A stretch of DNA of 64,000 nt from Stutzerimonas stutzeri (GTDB lineage Bacteria; Pseudomonadota; Gammaproteobacteria; Pseudomonadales; Pseudomonadaceae). Made by a program: the position numbers and the translations under genes. This document shows, piece by piece, positions 35,401 through 43,882 of the stretch; positions within the stretch are counted from its first letter, which is position 1; every line of letters begins with the position of its first letter. The notes under the pieces were generated by a model. That model saw only the letters and a program-made list of their open reading frames with translations. It did not search any database and was not told where the DNA came from. The stretch is from positions 372,001-436,000 of the forward strand of contig NZ_JAMOHY010000001.1 of assembly GCF_024448695.1 (NCBI RefSeq), in the 5' to 3' direction.

Positions 35401-36888
35401 TCACTCGCCTGCTCCACCCGTCGAGATATTTGCGCCGGGCCTGTCCTTCTCCTCATACCTCGCGTGTAGCTGAGCGGCGAGGACCTGCTTGGCGTTACCC
35501 TCACCATGCACAACTCGAATTTCAGTTGGCCACTGCTGCATTCCAGTCACAAATTCTACCAATCCTTTCTGGTCCGCATGGGCAGAATAGCCACCGATAT
35601 TGGTAATGCCTGCACGGATGTCAATGCGCTTGCCTTCCAGATCAACGTAGCCGCCTTTCGGGCCATAGTTCTGAATCGCATCCCCTGGCGTGCCTTTGGC
35701 CTGGTAGCCAACAAAGAGGACGTTGTGCCTTTTGTCACCCAGCATGGCCTTTAGGTAATTGACGATACGGCCACCGCCGCACATCCCGCCACCGGCAATG
35801 ACGATAGCTGGACGAGCGGTTTGGGTCAGATGGTTCACGATGCGCTGGTGATCCGCATGGCTATCTATGGTGATGAGCTGCCCGAAGGTAAGCGGGCGGC
35901 GACCGGACTGGAGGCGCTCACGTGCCTCCTGATTCCAGAAGAGATGAAGCTCCCGATAAGCCGCCGTGAAACGGCTGGCAAGAGGGGAATCCAGAATGAT
36001 GGGGAGTTCGGGCCAGTTGGTTTCCTGGCTTGGCGATGCATTGCTGATCGCGGGCAAGCCCGCTCCTACAGGGAGGTGTGCGGGGTTGGTGAGTTTGGTG
36101 TGAATGATCTCTTCGAGCTCGTAGAGCAGCTCTTGCGTTCGACCGATGCTGAAGGCTGGGATCAGGACGGTGCCCTGGTCCTGCAATGCTTGCTCGATGA
36201 CTGCTTCAAGGCGTTGACGTCGGGTGTTGCGATCTTCATGCAGGCGGTCGCCGTAGGTGCTTTCCAGCACCAGAATATCGGCCCGTTCCGGTGCTACAGG
36301 TGGCCGTAGGAGCGGCGCATTAGGTGCGCCGAGATCGCCGGAAAACACGATGCGCTTTTGAGCGCCGGTGGCCGGGTAGGTGATGTCGAATTCCACATAG
36401 GCCGAACCAAGGATATGGCCGGCACGCTGCAGCCGAACTCGGCAACGCAAGTCCTTGGAATCATGCAGGGTGAACCAGGTTTTGTAGGGCAGCGCGATGA
36501 TGCGTTGTTCGATCAGCTTGATATAACGCTCAACCTGCTTCTGGTCCCTGCTGACACCTAGCTTGAACGCGTCTTCCAGCACGATGGGCAGCAGTTTTGC
36601 CGAAGGCTCGCTGCAAAGGATTGGCCCTTTGAAACCGGCTGCAAGAAGATATGGGATACGGCCAACGTGATCGATATGCACATGGGTTGCGATCAGCGCT
36701 CGTACGGTATCCAGAGGAAACTCTATATCCAGGCTGCCCTGCCCCGTGGTTCCGGAGGCATTGGTTTCTGCACCCTGAAACAAGCCACAGTCGATCAGGT
36801 AACTGTTGGCTACGCTGGCATGCAGCTGATGGCAGGAGCCCGTTACACCGCTGACGGCACCGTGGTGAACAATTTTCGGAAGAGACAT
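35401..36888 (-). CDS. Beta-CASP metallo-beta-lactamase fold RNase-like protein with a REP-derived insert
   Basis: This 495-residue protein has the metallo-beta-lactamase metal motif 'THVHIDHVGR' (HxHxDH) and 'GHILGSA'. The beta-CASP/RMMBL part includes 'VLIPAFSIGRTQELLYEL', 'IILDSPLA', 'GGGMCGGGRIVNYL' and 'GYSAHADQKGL'. These mark the bacterial mRNA 3'-end processing exonuclease-like group. Between 'EEIIHTK' and 'ELPIILDSP' there is an extra segment of about 30 residues, partly encoded by an in-frame REP element (36046-36072, residues about 272-281). The gene stands between the O-antigen promoter region and waaA with no obvious LPS role. Confidence 0.85.
   Translation of the reverse strand: MSLPKIVHHGAVSGVTGSCHQLHASVANSYLIDCGLFQGAETNASGTTGQGSLDIEFPLDTVRALIATHVHIDHVGRIPYLLAAGFKGPILCSEPSAKLLPIVLEDAFKLGVSRDQKQVERYIKLIEQRIIALPYKTWFTLHDSKDLRCRVRLQRAGHILGSAYVEFDITYPATGAQKRIVFSGDLGAPNAPLLRPPVAPERADILVLESTYGDRLHEDRNTRRQRLEAVIEQALQDQGTVLIPAFSIGRTQELLYELEEIIHTKLTNPAHLPVGAGLPAISNASPSQETNWPELPIILDSPLASRFTAAYRELHLFWNQEARERLQSGRRPLTFGQLITIDSHADHQRIVNHLTQTARPAIVIAGGGMCGGGRIVNYLKAMLGDKRHNVLFVGYQAKGTPGDAIQNYGPKGGYVDLEGKRIDIRAGITNIGGYSAHADQKGLVEFVTGMQQWPTEIRVVHGEGNAKQVLAAQLHARYEEKDRPGANISTGGAGE
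36046..36072. repeat. REP element inside the beta-CASP reading frame
   Basis: Minus-strand CTGTAGGAGCGGGCTTGCCC followed by GCGATC is a canonical Pseudomonas REP with a near-perfect GCGGGCTTGCCCGC palindrome. It is translated in frame as 'PVGAGLPAI', so it has become coding. REP elements are normally outside genes. Confidence 0.85.
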
Positions 36889-37031
36889 CGGTTAGTTCCT
36901 TTAACCAGATTTATCGGAGGGCCATCGGAAACATCGCATCTTGCCAGCGAACTTCCATACCTCCAAGGTTCGACGTCAATAGGCAACAAGAACCAACTGA
37001 GCCGACAGGATAATGCCTGCCACCGTGGACA

Positions 37032-38300
37032 TTATTCTTTTATTCGGGCCAGCCCTGCCAACAGCCGAGCCAAAGCGCCCTGATTGTTTTGCAATACGGA
37101 ATATCCTGCGCTACGCATGCGCTCGGTTCGCGCGGGGTCACCCCATAAGGCCTCGACCTCCTTTGCCAACTCAGCAGCGCTGGTGATCTCAAAGAGCGCG
37201 CCGGCATCTCGTAACTGCGCGGCGATATCGAGGAAGTTGAACAGGTGCGGGCCGGTCAGCACGGGCTTGCCGAGGGCGGCGGGTTCGAGCAGGTTGTGCC
37301 CGCCGGTGGGCACCAGGCTGCCGCCAACGAAGGCGATATCCGCCAGCGCGTAGAGAAACAGCAGCTCTCCCATGGTGTCGCCGAGCACTACCTGTGTAGT
37401 CGCCTCTGGCGGCTCGTTCTGGGAGCGCCTGACTGTGCTGAAGTCCTGCTTACGGCATAGCTCGTACACCGCCGCGAAGCGTTCAGGGTGGCGCGGCACG
37501 AGAATCAACAAAGCATCGGGGTGTGTGGCCAGCAACTGCCGATGTGCGGCCAGCAGGATTTCGTCTTCACCGGCGTGGGTGCTCGCCGCGATCCATATCG
37601 GTCGATTGACTGCGTTCCACTGGCTGCGAAGTTCCGCTGCCTTTTTGGGGAGTGCCGGGTCGATGGTCAGGTCGAACTTGATCGAGCCGGTTACTTCGAC
37701 GCACTCGGCGCGGGCACCCAGACGGCGGAAGCGCTCGGCCTCGGCCTCGGTCTGTACGGCAATCAGGCTCAGCTCGGCCAGCATTGGCGCAGTCAGCCGG
37801 GCGAAACGCGCATAGCCTCGTGCCGAGCGCTCGGACAGTCGCGCGTTGGCCAGCGCAACCGGAATACCACGCCGCACGCACTGGTGAATGTGGTTGGGCC
37901 ACAGCTCGGTTTCCATCACCACGGCCAGCTTGGGTTGGGCGCGATCCAGAAAACGCGACGCTGCCCAGGGGAAGTCATAGGGCAGGTAACAATGCTGCAC
38001 GCTGTCGTCAAAGAGCGCCTGGATTCGCTCGGACCCGGTCGGTGTCATGCAGGTGATGGTGATCGGCAGTTCGGGATAACGGGCCATCAGCTCGCGGATC
38101 ATCGGCGCTGCGGCGATGCTCTCGCCCACCGAAACCGCATGCACCCAGATACCGCCCGGTTTCAACTCGGGCAGCCCCAGGGCGAAACGCTCACCGATGC
38201 GCTTGGCATAAGCCGGCGCCCGCCTGGCGCGCCAGAGCAGACGCAGAAAAACCAGCGGCAGGCCGAGGTGGAACAGCAAGGTATAAAGGGTGCGATTCAT
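37032..38300 (-). CDS. waaA: 3-deoxy-D-manno-octulosonic acid (Kdo) transferase
   Basis: About 422 residues from ATG 38300 (start 'MNRTLYTLLFHL', the usual KdtA opening; an in-frame start at 38339 would add 13 residues). WaaA adds two Kdo residues to lipid IVA at the inner membrane. It has an N-terminal membrane anchor, 'IWVHAVSVGESIAAAPMI', 'METELWPN', 'GSIKFD', and the C-terminal 'GGSLVPTGGHNLLEPAALGKPVLTGPH' region. No Shine-Dalgarno sequence is clear. Two 239-bp tandem repeats lie directly upstream. Confidence 0.95.
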   Translation of the reverse strand: MNRTLYTLLFHLGLPLVFLRLLWRARRAPAYAKRIGERFALGLPELKPGGIWVHAVSVGESIAAAPMIRELMARYPELPITITCMTPTGSERIQALFDDSVQHCYLPYDFPWAASRFLDRAQPKLAVVMETELWPNHIHQCVRRGIPVALANARLSERSARGYARFARLTAPMLAELSLIAVQTEAEAERFRRLGARAECVEVTGSIKFDLTIDPALPKKAAELRSQWNAVNRPIWIAASTHAGEDEILLAAHRQLLATHPDALLILVPRHPERFAAVYELCRKQDFSTVRRSQNEPPEATTQVVLGDTMGELLFLYALADIAFVGGSLVPTGGHNLLEPAALGKPVLTGPHLFNFLDIAAQLRDAGALFEITSAAELAKEVEALWGDPARTERMRSAGYSVLQNNQGALARLLAGLARIKE

Positions 38301-38326
38301 GGGGGCGAAGTTTACGCGAAAGAAAT

Positions 38327-38565
38327 CCCTGTATGACAAAGCTGCAAACCGTAGATTGGATTAGCCGCAGGCGTAATCCAACACTGGCGATGCAATCGCC
38401 ACCTTCAAACAATTGCTCGCGGCCAGCGGCGGAAGCGCCTCCGGCGATTCCGCCCTACGAAAAACCATGCCGGACGACCACCATCTGTAGGGCCGAATTT
38501 ATTCGGTCGAAGATGCGCAGCCGAACAACAGCCGAACAAGTTCGGTCCTGCACGTTGTCACGCAG
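38327..38565. repeat. 239-bp tandem repeat, copy 1
   Basis: First of two direct, adjacent copies, about 96% alike, upstream of waaA. Each begins with CCCTGTATGACAAAGCTGCA and holds several small inverted repeats: TTGGATTA/TAATCCAA (38356-38381), a GGCGGAA/TTCCGCC stem, CCGAAT/ATTCGG and CCGAAC/GTTCGG. The tetranucleotide CCCT occurs at each unit boundary. Confidence 0.9.
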
Positions 38566-38804
38566 CCCTGTATGACAAAGCTGCAAACCGTAGGCTGGAT
38601 TAGCCGAAGGCGTAATCCGGCACTGGCGATGCAATCGCCACCTTCAAGCAATTGCTCGCGGCCAGCGGCGGAAGCGCCTCCGGCGATTCCGCCCTACGAA
38701 AAACCATGCCGGACGACCACCATCTGTAGAGCCGAGTTTATTCGGTCGAAGATGCGCAGCCGAACAACAGCCGAACAAGTTCGGCCCTGCACGTTGTCAC
38801 GCAG
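38566..38804. repeat. 239-bp tandem repeat, copy 2
   Basis: Second copy, differing from copy 1 at roughly ten sites. In the first hairpin, the arms GATTGGATTA/TAATCCAAC of copy 1 become GGCTGGATTA/TAATCCGGC here. One T-A pair becomes C-G and one mismatch becomes G-C, so the stem is conserved by paired changes. It ends just before the likely promoter of the FAD oxidoreductase. Confidence 0.9.
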
Positions 38805-38823
38805 CCCTTTGCTTGACGCTTGC

Positions 38824-38846
38824 CGTTGCCCCATCCGGTTTATACT
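38824..38846 (+). promoter_or_regulatory. Candidate sigma-70 promoter for the FAD oxidoreductase
   Basis: A good -10 hexamer TATACT lies at 38841-38846, about 30 bases before the start codon. A CTTGCC/TTGCCG-like -35 lies 15-16 bases before it, so spacing is slightly short. It sits directly after the tandem repeats. Confidence 0.4.
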
Positions 38847-38875
38847 GCCGGCCTGTTTTCTTGCGAGGTCCGCCC

Positions 38876-40048
38876 ATGTCCGAATCCCTCAGCACCGACG
38901 TCCTGATCGTTGGCGGCGGCGTCGCCGGTCTCTGGCTCAATGCACGCCTACGCAAGCAAGGCTTTGCCACTGTGCTGGTGGAAAAAGCCGCATTGGGCGG
39001 CGGGCAGAGTGTGAAGTCCCAGGGGATTATCCATGGCGGCACCAAGTACGCGCTGAGCGGCGCGCTGACGGGCGCCTCCGAGGCCATCGCCGATATGCCC
39101 AGGCGCTGGCGTGAGGCGTTGGCGGGCAATGGCGAGCTGGATCTTTCCGGCGTGCGGCTGCTCTCCGATGCGCACTATCTGTGGTCACCGGGCACGCTGG
39201 CAGGCAACCTCACCAGTTTTTTCGCCAGCAAGGCCGTGCGCTCGCGGGTCGGTCAGGTCAAGGGCGACGAGCTGCCGCCGGCGCTGCAACATCCGACGTT
39301 CAAGGGCAAGGTCTACCGGCTCAGCGAGCTGGTGCTGGATGTACCGAGCCTGATCGCCCGGCTGGCCGAGCTGGCGGGCGATAGCCTGTTGGCTGCCGAG
39401 TATGTCGAGCCGCTGCGCGAAGGCGATGAACTGGTCGGCCTGCGTGTGGACGGACGCGATATCCGCGCACAACGCATCGTCTTCAGCGCCGGGGCGGGCA
39501 ATGCCGAATTGCTTGCCGCGCTGGGCCTGCAACAACCGGCCATGCAGCGACGACCGCTGCACATGGTGATAGTCAAGGCGCCCTCGCTTAAGCCGATTTA
39601 CGCGCACTGCCTGGGTGGCGGCACCAAGCCGCGGATCACCGTGACCAGCCATCCGGCGGCGGACGGTGAGTGGGTCTGGTATCTGGGCGGCGATCTGGCC
39701 GAAGCCGATGGCGTGGCGCGCGACGAAGCCAGCCAGATCGCGGCGGCGAAAAAGGAACTGGCTGATCTGGTGCCCTGGATCAACCTGTCCGCCGCGCACT
39801 GGGCAACGCTGCGAGTCGATCGTGCCGAACCGGCGCAATCCAGCCTGGCCCGCCCGGACAATGCCTTTATCGCCGAGCAGGGCCGCCTGCTGGTCGGCTG
39901 GCCGACCAAGCTGGCGCTCTCGCCGGACTTTGCCGACCACGTTCTGGCTGCGCTGGATCGCGACGGCATCCGCCCTGACAGCCATCCCCCGCTGCCACAA
40001 CTGCCGCGCCCGCCTGTGAGCGGACCATTCTGGGAGGGCCTGCTGTGA
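38876..40048 (+). CDS. FAD-dependent oxidoreductase (DAO family)
   Basis: About 390 residues from ATG 38876, which has GAGG seven bases upstream; a frame extension to 38813 is not supported. The N-terminal dinucleotide fold reads 'DVLIVGGGVAGLWLNARLRKQG' with a following acidic 'VLVEK'. Next is 'GGQSVKSQGIIHGGTKYAL', typical of FAD-dependent glycerol-3-phosphate dehydrogenase/D-amino acid oxidase-like proteins. It corresponds in position to the FAD oxidoreductase next to waaA in P. aeruginosa. The substrate is unknown. The downstream aldo/keto reductase start overlaps its stop (GTGA), so the two are one unit. Confidence 0.85.
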   Translation: MSESLSTDVLIVGGGVAGLWLNARLRKQGFATVLVEKAALGGGQSVKSQGIIHGGTKYALSGALTGASEAIADMPRRWREALAGNGELDLSGVRLLSDAHYLWSPGTLAGNLTSFFASKAVRSRVGQVKGDELPPALQHPTFKGKVYRLSELVLDVPSLIARLAELAGDSLLAAEYVEPLREGDELVGLRVDGRDIRAQRIVFSAGAGNAELLAALGLQQPAMQRRPLHMVIVKAPSLKPIYAHCLGGGTKPRITVTSHPAADGEWVWYLGGDLAEADGVARDEASQIAAAKKELADLVPWINLSAAHWATLRVDRAEPAQSSLARPDNAFIAEQGRLLVGWPTKLALSPDFADHVLAALDRDGIRPDSHPPLPQLPRPPVSGPFWEGLL

Positions 40049-40851
40049 CACTGCACGATCATTACCGCCCGCTGGGCAGCACTGGCCTGCTGGTCTCCCC
40101 GCTGGGCCTGGGCACGGTCAAGCTGGGCCGCGATCAGGGCGTGAAATACCCCAGCGGCTTCAGCATTCCCGACGATAAGCAGGCGCTGCAATTGTTGGCG
40201 CTCGCCCGCGAGCTGGGCATCAATCTGATCGACACTGCGCCGGCCTATGGCGTCAGCGAAGAACGCCTGGGCCCGCTGCTGGCCGGCCAGCGTGATGAAT
40301 GGCTGATCGTCAGCAAGGTGGGCGAGGAGTTCGAGAATGGCCAATCGCGCTTCGACTTTTCCGCCGAGCACACTCGGTTTTCGGTAGAGCGCAGCCTGCA
40401 ACGTCTGCGCACTGACCGCATCGAGCTGGTGCTGGTGCATTCGGATGGCAATGATCTGGATATCCTGCGCAACAGTGGCGTGTACCAGACCCTTGCCGAC
40501 CTCAAACGCGAAGGCAAGATCCTCGGCTTTGGTTTCTCCGGCAAGACGGTGGAAGGTGGATTGCTGGCTCTGGAACAGGGCGATTGCGCGATGGTCACCT
40601 ACAACCTCAACGAACAGGCCGAGCGCCCGGTGATCGATTACGCCGCCGCACACCGCAAAGGCATTCTGGTGAAGAAAGCGTTGGCCAGTGGGCATCTTGC
40701 AGCGGGAGAGGATCCGGTGCGACGCAGTTTCGAGCTGCTGTTCGGTCAGCCGGGGGTCAGTAGTGCCATTGTCGGGACGATCAATCCGCGGCATCTTGAG
40801 GATAATGTGCGTACAGCTGCGGCGGTAATGTCAGATTACGCCTTCGGCTAA
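40045..40851 (+). CDS. Aldo/keto reductase
   Basis: This 268-residue protein starts at GTG 40045, overlapping the upstream TGA. AKR features: 'LGLGTVKLGRDQGV', 'NLIDTAPAYGVSEERLG' (Asp and Tyr), 'LIVSKVGEEF' (Lys), 'LVLVHSDG' (His) and C-terminal 'SSAIVGTINPRHLEDN' for NADPH binding. It is transcribed with the FAD oxidoreductase, and the pair is conserved near waaA in Pseudomonas. The physiological substrate is not known. Confidence 0.88.
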   Translation: MTLHDHYRPLGSTGLLVSPLGLGTVKLGRDQGVKYPSGFSIPDDKQALQLLALARELGINLIDTAPAYGVSEERLGPLLAGQRDEWLIVSKVGEEFENGQSRFDFSAEHTRFSVERSLQRLRTDRIELVLVHSDGNDLDILRNSGVYQTLADLKREGKILGFGFSGKTVEGGLLALEQGDCAMVTYNLNEQAERPVIDYAAAHRKGILVKKALASGHLAAGEDPVRRSFELLFGQPGVSSAIVGTINPRHLEDNVRTAAAVMSDYAFG

Positions 40852-40935
40852 TCTGGGTTTCGGGGGCGCAATCCTGGTGTTGATGTAATCCGCGGTCATG
40901 CCTACACAGGCCCTGTGCAAGCCCTGGAGGAAACG

Positions 40936-41014
40936 GGTGGATGTCGCTTTTTACATCCACCATGACCCCGCCCGGTGGACCGCCACCCGGTGGATCGGTG
41001 AAGCGTGATCCACC
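40936..41014. repeat. Cluster of GGTGGAT-type intergenic hairpins
   Basis: Two inverted repeats lie in the gap after the aldo/keto reductase: GGTGGATGT/ACATCCACC (40936-40961, 8-base loop) and GGTGGATC/GATCCACC (40989-41014). Between them is a GGTGGACCGCCACC-like sequence. The second resembles the GGATTA..TAATCC hairpin in the 239-bp repeats, including the GAAGCG-like loop, so they may belong to one dispersed family. They may also act as a terminator. Confidence 0.6.
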
Positions 41015-41099
41015 CTACGCCAGGCCGTAGCTTGGATTCACCTTCGCTCGTCGAGTCGATGAAACATGACCCGATTATCAGAATCCCGGAGGCTGTCAC

Positions 41100-41987
41100 A
41101 TGCCGAAAGTCCTGGCACGCAAGAGCCCCACTGCATTCAAGACCCTGCCACTGCTTGTCGAAGCCGGCCCGGACAGCCTCAGCTATCAGAGCCTTGGCAG
41201 GCCGCTGAATTTTAGTGAAGTGATCGAACGTCGCCGCCCAGTGAGCGTCCCCGACACCAACGCTTTCGCCATCGAACTGGCCAACCTCGGCGTCTCGGTA
41301 CGTCTGACCCTCAGCTTGCAAGGTCGCGAATATTGGGTGCTGGTCCGTCAGCGGCGTCTGGACCGGGGCGACGTGGTGCTCAAGCTGATTTCCGGCTACG
41401 TCCCAGCGCATGAATTGAACCTGCCGCTGCTCACCGCCATTCAGGAAATCGCCGAGGAATGCCTGCTGGAAACGCCCGAAGGTTGGCTTGCGGGGCGCTT
41501 CGGCGATACATGGCTGCCCACGCCCTACCAGAGCAGCCTGCCTTATCGAGAAGCAGTCCACTTCAAGCTCGCGCCGCTATCGGGTGCAACACGTCCGGTG
41601 CACTGTGGCAAACAAATGCTGATGGAGCGCCCGCGCGCCTACGTTCATCTGCCGACCGCATCCTTGCAGCTGGTTTACGACATGCACCTCGAAATACCGA
41701 AAGAGGTGCGCCAGCTCAGCCTGTTCCATGTGGACGAACGCCTTGAAGGCGAGCAACTGGTGGCGCGCCTGGATCGAAGCCGGGCGGACCTGTACCTGAT
41801 TCCCCTGCATCAGGGCCAGCCGCAGGCGCAACTGCTGCAACTGCGGGATGGTCAGTTCATTACTGTGAGTACGCGGGGGCTGTGGTTCTCGGAGAGCTTT
41901 GCGCCGCAGAACGACTGGGTGGTGCATGAAGAGAGAATTCGCTGGAAGGACTGGTGGGCGGCCAGGTCGGTCAACGTGGTGCGCTGA
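41100..41987 (+). CDS. Hypothetical protein with a weak Nudix-like box
   Basis: This 295-residue cytoplasmic protein starts at ATG 41100, with GGAGG seven bases upstream. I do not recognise a family with certainty. Around residues 97-121, 'GYVPAHELNLPLLTAIQEIAEECLLE' looks like a Nudix box (G-x5-E..-x-EE). However, the spacer is two residues too long and Gln replaces the usual Arg, so hydrolase activity is uncertain. A conserved hypothetical occurs at this place beside the FAD oxidoreductase/AKR pair in related genomes. REP-like repeats follow. Confidence 0.7.
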   Translation: MPKVLARKSPTAFKTLPLLVEAGPDSLSYQSLGRPLNFSEVIERRRPVSVPDTNAFAIELANLGVSVRLTLSLQGREYWVLVRQRRLDRGDVVLKLISGYVPAHELNLPLLTAIQEIAEECLLETPEGWLAGRFGDTWLPTPYQSSLPYREAVHFKLAPLSGATRPVHCGKQMLMERPRAYVHLPTASLQLVYDMHLEIPKEVRQLSLFHVDERLEGEQLVARLDRSRADLYLIPLHQGQPQAQLLQLRDGQFITVSTRGLWFSESFAPQNDWVVHEERIRWKDWWAARSVNVVR

Positions 41988-41993
41988 GATTCT

Positions 41994-42077
41994 GTAGGAG
42001 CTGACCATGCCTGCGAAGCGGTGCTCAGCCTATGCTCGGGCTCGGAATCCTTAAGGGGCATGGCCCGTTCCCACGAA
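41994..42077. repeat. Degenerate inverted REP pair (REPIN-like)
   Basis: TGTAGGAGCTGACCATGCCTGCGAAG at the left and GGGGCATGGCCCGTTCCCACG at the right resemble REP units in opposite orientation, about 40 bases apart. Both have several changes from the consensus. They lie between the Nudix-like gene and the hipA operator. Confidence 0.55.
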
Positions 42078-42172
42078 AGCAGACGGCTATGTCGCGCACA
42101 AGATTGCTAATGGCGCCATCAAAAATCCGATAGAGCGGGCATTACAATACCCTTTCTCCACCTTGATAACGA

Positions 42173-42200
42173 TATAAAAGGTATTTTATTGCCTTTTATA
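42173..42200 (+). promoter_or_regulatory. Palindromic operator candidate for the hipA-hipB pair
   Basis: TATAAAAGG and CCTTTTATA form a perfect 9-bp inverted repeat with a 10-base spacer, 30 bases before the hipA start. E. coli HipB binds TATCCN8GGATA, so layout and location fit autoregulation by the HTH protein encoded downstream. An AATACCC/GGTATT half-match nearby may be a second site. Promoter boxes are not clear. Confidence 0.6.
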
Positions 42201-42229
42201 GTGCGTCGGGCTATTTTTTAGGCAGTTTG

Positions 42230-43570
42230 ATGCCGGTAGCAAACATGTATCCACTCACGCTGCAGATATATACAAACCATGCATGGCACGATGCCATGCA
42301 GCTCACTTTTGGACGACCCGAACTGGGGCTAGCCGGCGCCTGTTCTTATGCCTATAGGCAGGAATATCTCGTTGATGTTCTGGATAACATGGGCAGCCGG
42401 CTGGGCGATGCGGTTAGCGCCACACTACCGCTGGGCTGGGATCTCTGGCGCCTCCCCCATGCCCCGAGTTTCCTCTTCGACATTCTGCCTTCAGGAGCGG
42501 CTCGTCGATTCCTGCTCAAACGCTTGGCAGGTGAGCGCCCCGAGGAACTCGATCTTGATCTTTTTCTGCTGAGTCGCTGCACACCGGCGCCAATCGGTAA
42601 CCTACGCATCAAGGAGGCGGCAGAAACTATCGCCGGTAGCCCGATGCTGGGCTTCTCGCGGGACGACGTCGTCAGTCGCGACGCACGCTTCCTTGAGTAT
42701 GCCTACGAGCAAGGCGCCGCCATCGGTGGCGCCACTGGCGCAGGCGGTGAGGCGCCCAAGCTACTTTTGACCGAAGATCGGCAGGGGGCACTACACCCCG
42801 ATGCCGCGTTGCCTGATGCAGAAGTCACTCGGCATTGGTTTGTAAAATTCGCACGCAACAAAGCCAACAAGACCGACCAGGATATTCTGCGCAGCGAATT
42901 CTGCTATTACCGGAGCATCCAGAAGCTGGGGATGAATACCGTTGACGCTGAAGGTTTGTCATTGGAAGAAGCGCGCAAGCCCAGCTTGTGGATGCAGCGC
43001 TTCGATCGCAATGTCACCGTCAATGGCGTTGACAGAACTGCCGTCGAATCCATGTATTCGCTGACGAGCGTGACCGAACCTGGCAGCTATCTGTCGCACA
43101 TCCACGTGCTGCAACAGCTCGTCGAGCTTTGGCAAAGTGCGGGACAAGGCGAGCAGGTCGGCGATCTGGTATTTGAGTATCTGCAACGCGATCTGCTGAA
43201 CCTGATTCTGGGCAACTCAGACAACCATGGCCGCAACACATCGATTCTGCGCACGGACAAGGGCGTAAAACTGGCACCTATCTATGACCTGGCTCCCATG
43301 GTTATGGACGATGAAGGCGTGACACGCACGACCAAGTGGCCGCAGCCCATTGAACTGGCTGGCGAGGTGGACTGGCGCAAAGCCTGTGATGCGGTGGTGT
43401 CATGGACCGATTCAGAAGCCTTGTTCGAGCGGCTCAGAGCAGCTGCACGACAGTTCATGGCCTTACCCGACCTGCTAACTGATGAAGGCGTGCCTCAGGC
43501 AACCATGAATCATCCGCGTATCGCGCTACGCAACCTGCCTCAGCGTCTCACCAGCTGGGGGCTCATCTGA
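42230..43570 (+). CDS. hipA: HipA-family serine/threonine kinase toxin-like protein
   Basis: About 446 residues from ATG 42230 (AGG seven bases upstream; TTG 42227 is in frame). The HipA N-terminal region ('LPLGWDLWRLPHAPSFLFDILP') precedes a kinase-like C-terminal domain with 'GNSDNHGRNTSIL' (catalytic loop, Asp) and 'LAPIYDLAPM' (metal-binding DL). HipA kinases phosphorylate tRNA synthetases or other targets and cause dormancy. The expected HTH antitoxin is encoded after, not before, this gene. The gene has no link to LPS and likely came in between waaA-region genes and hldE. Confidence 0.82.
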   Translation: MPVANMYPLTLQIYTNHAWHDAMQLTFGRPELGLAGACSYAYRQEYLVDVLDNMGSRLGDAVSATLPLGWDLWRLPHAPSFLFDILPSGAARRFLLKRLAGERPEELDLDLFLLSRCTPAPIGNLRIKEAAETIAGSPMLGFSRDDVVSRDARFLEYAYEQGAAIGGATGAGGEAPKLLLTEDRQGALHPDAALPDAEVTRHWFVKFARNKANKTDQDILRSEFCYYRSIQKLGMNTVDAEGLSLEEARKPSLWMQRFDRNVTVNGVDRTAVESMYSLTSVTEPGSYLSHIHVLQQLVELWQSAGQGEQVGDLVFEYLQRDLLNLILGNSDNHGRNTSILRTDKGVKLAPIYDLAPMVMDDEGVTRTTKWPQPIELAGEVDWRKACDAVVSWTDSEALFERLRAAARQFMALPDLLTDEGVPQATMNHPRIALRNLPQRLTSWGLI

Positions 43571-43858
43571 ATGGAGATTACAGAGCGTGACCGCACCCTG
43601 ACGGAAATACGGACGCAACTGGCTGCCGGCGATATCACCATTGGTCAAGCCGTCCGCAGGCTGCGCAAGGAAGTCACCGGCCTGCAACAGGCCAGGTTCG
43701 CCCAGATGTGCAAGCTGTCTCTGCGCGCGCTGCGTCAGCTGGAACAGGATGAGGCCAACCCAACCCTGCACACGCTGAACAGCGTATTCAGCCCCTTCGG
43801 CATGCAGGTCGGCATCGTATCGAAGCCGAGGCATTCCACAGAACTGCCAAAGGCTTGA
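43571..43858 (+). CDS. hipB: XRE-family HTH regulator, HipB-like antitoxin
   Basis: This 95-residue protein starts at ATG 43571, directly after the hipA TGA. Residues about 30-80 form an HTH: 'KEVTGLQQARFAQMCKLSLRALRQLEQDEANPT' has the helix-turn-helix pattern with 'TLNSVFSPFGMQVGIV' after it, as in HipB proteins. It would neutralise the kinase and bind the palindrome before hipA. The order kinase-antitoxin is the reverse of the classical hipBA operon, so antitoxin synthesis depends on translation after the toxin. Confidence 0.8.
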   Translation: MEITERDRTLTEIRTQLAAGDITIGQAVRRLRKEVTGLQQARFAQMCKLSLRALRQLEQDEANPTLHTLNSVFSPFGMQVGIVSKPRHSTELPKA

Positions 43859-43865
43859 GACCATC

Positions 43866-43882
43866 GGCAGGTTGAACCTGCC
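43866..43882. terminator. Bidirectional hairpin between hipB and hldE
   Basis: GGCAGGTTGAACCTGCC is a perfect palindrome (8-bp arms around one base) placed 7 bases after the hipB stop and directly at the hldE stop. The genes converge here, so a shared terminator is plausible, but T-runs are short. Confidence 0.55.

Noticed and set aside
35180-35473. Two short overlapping frames upstream of wbpA
   Set aside because: No recognisable motif, no Shine-Dalgarno sequence and no clear link to a mobile element. I could not support a gene or transposase fragment.
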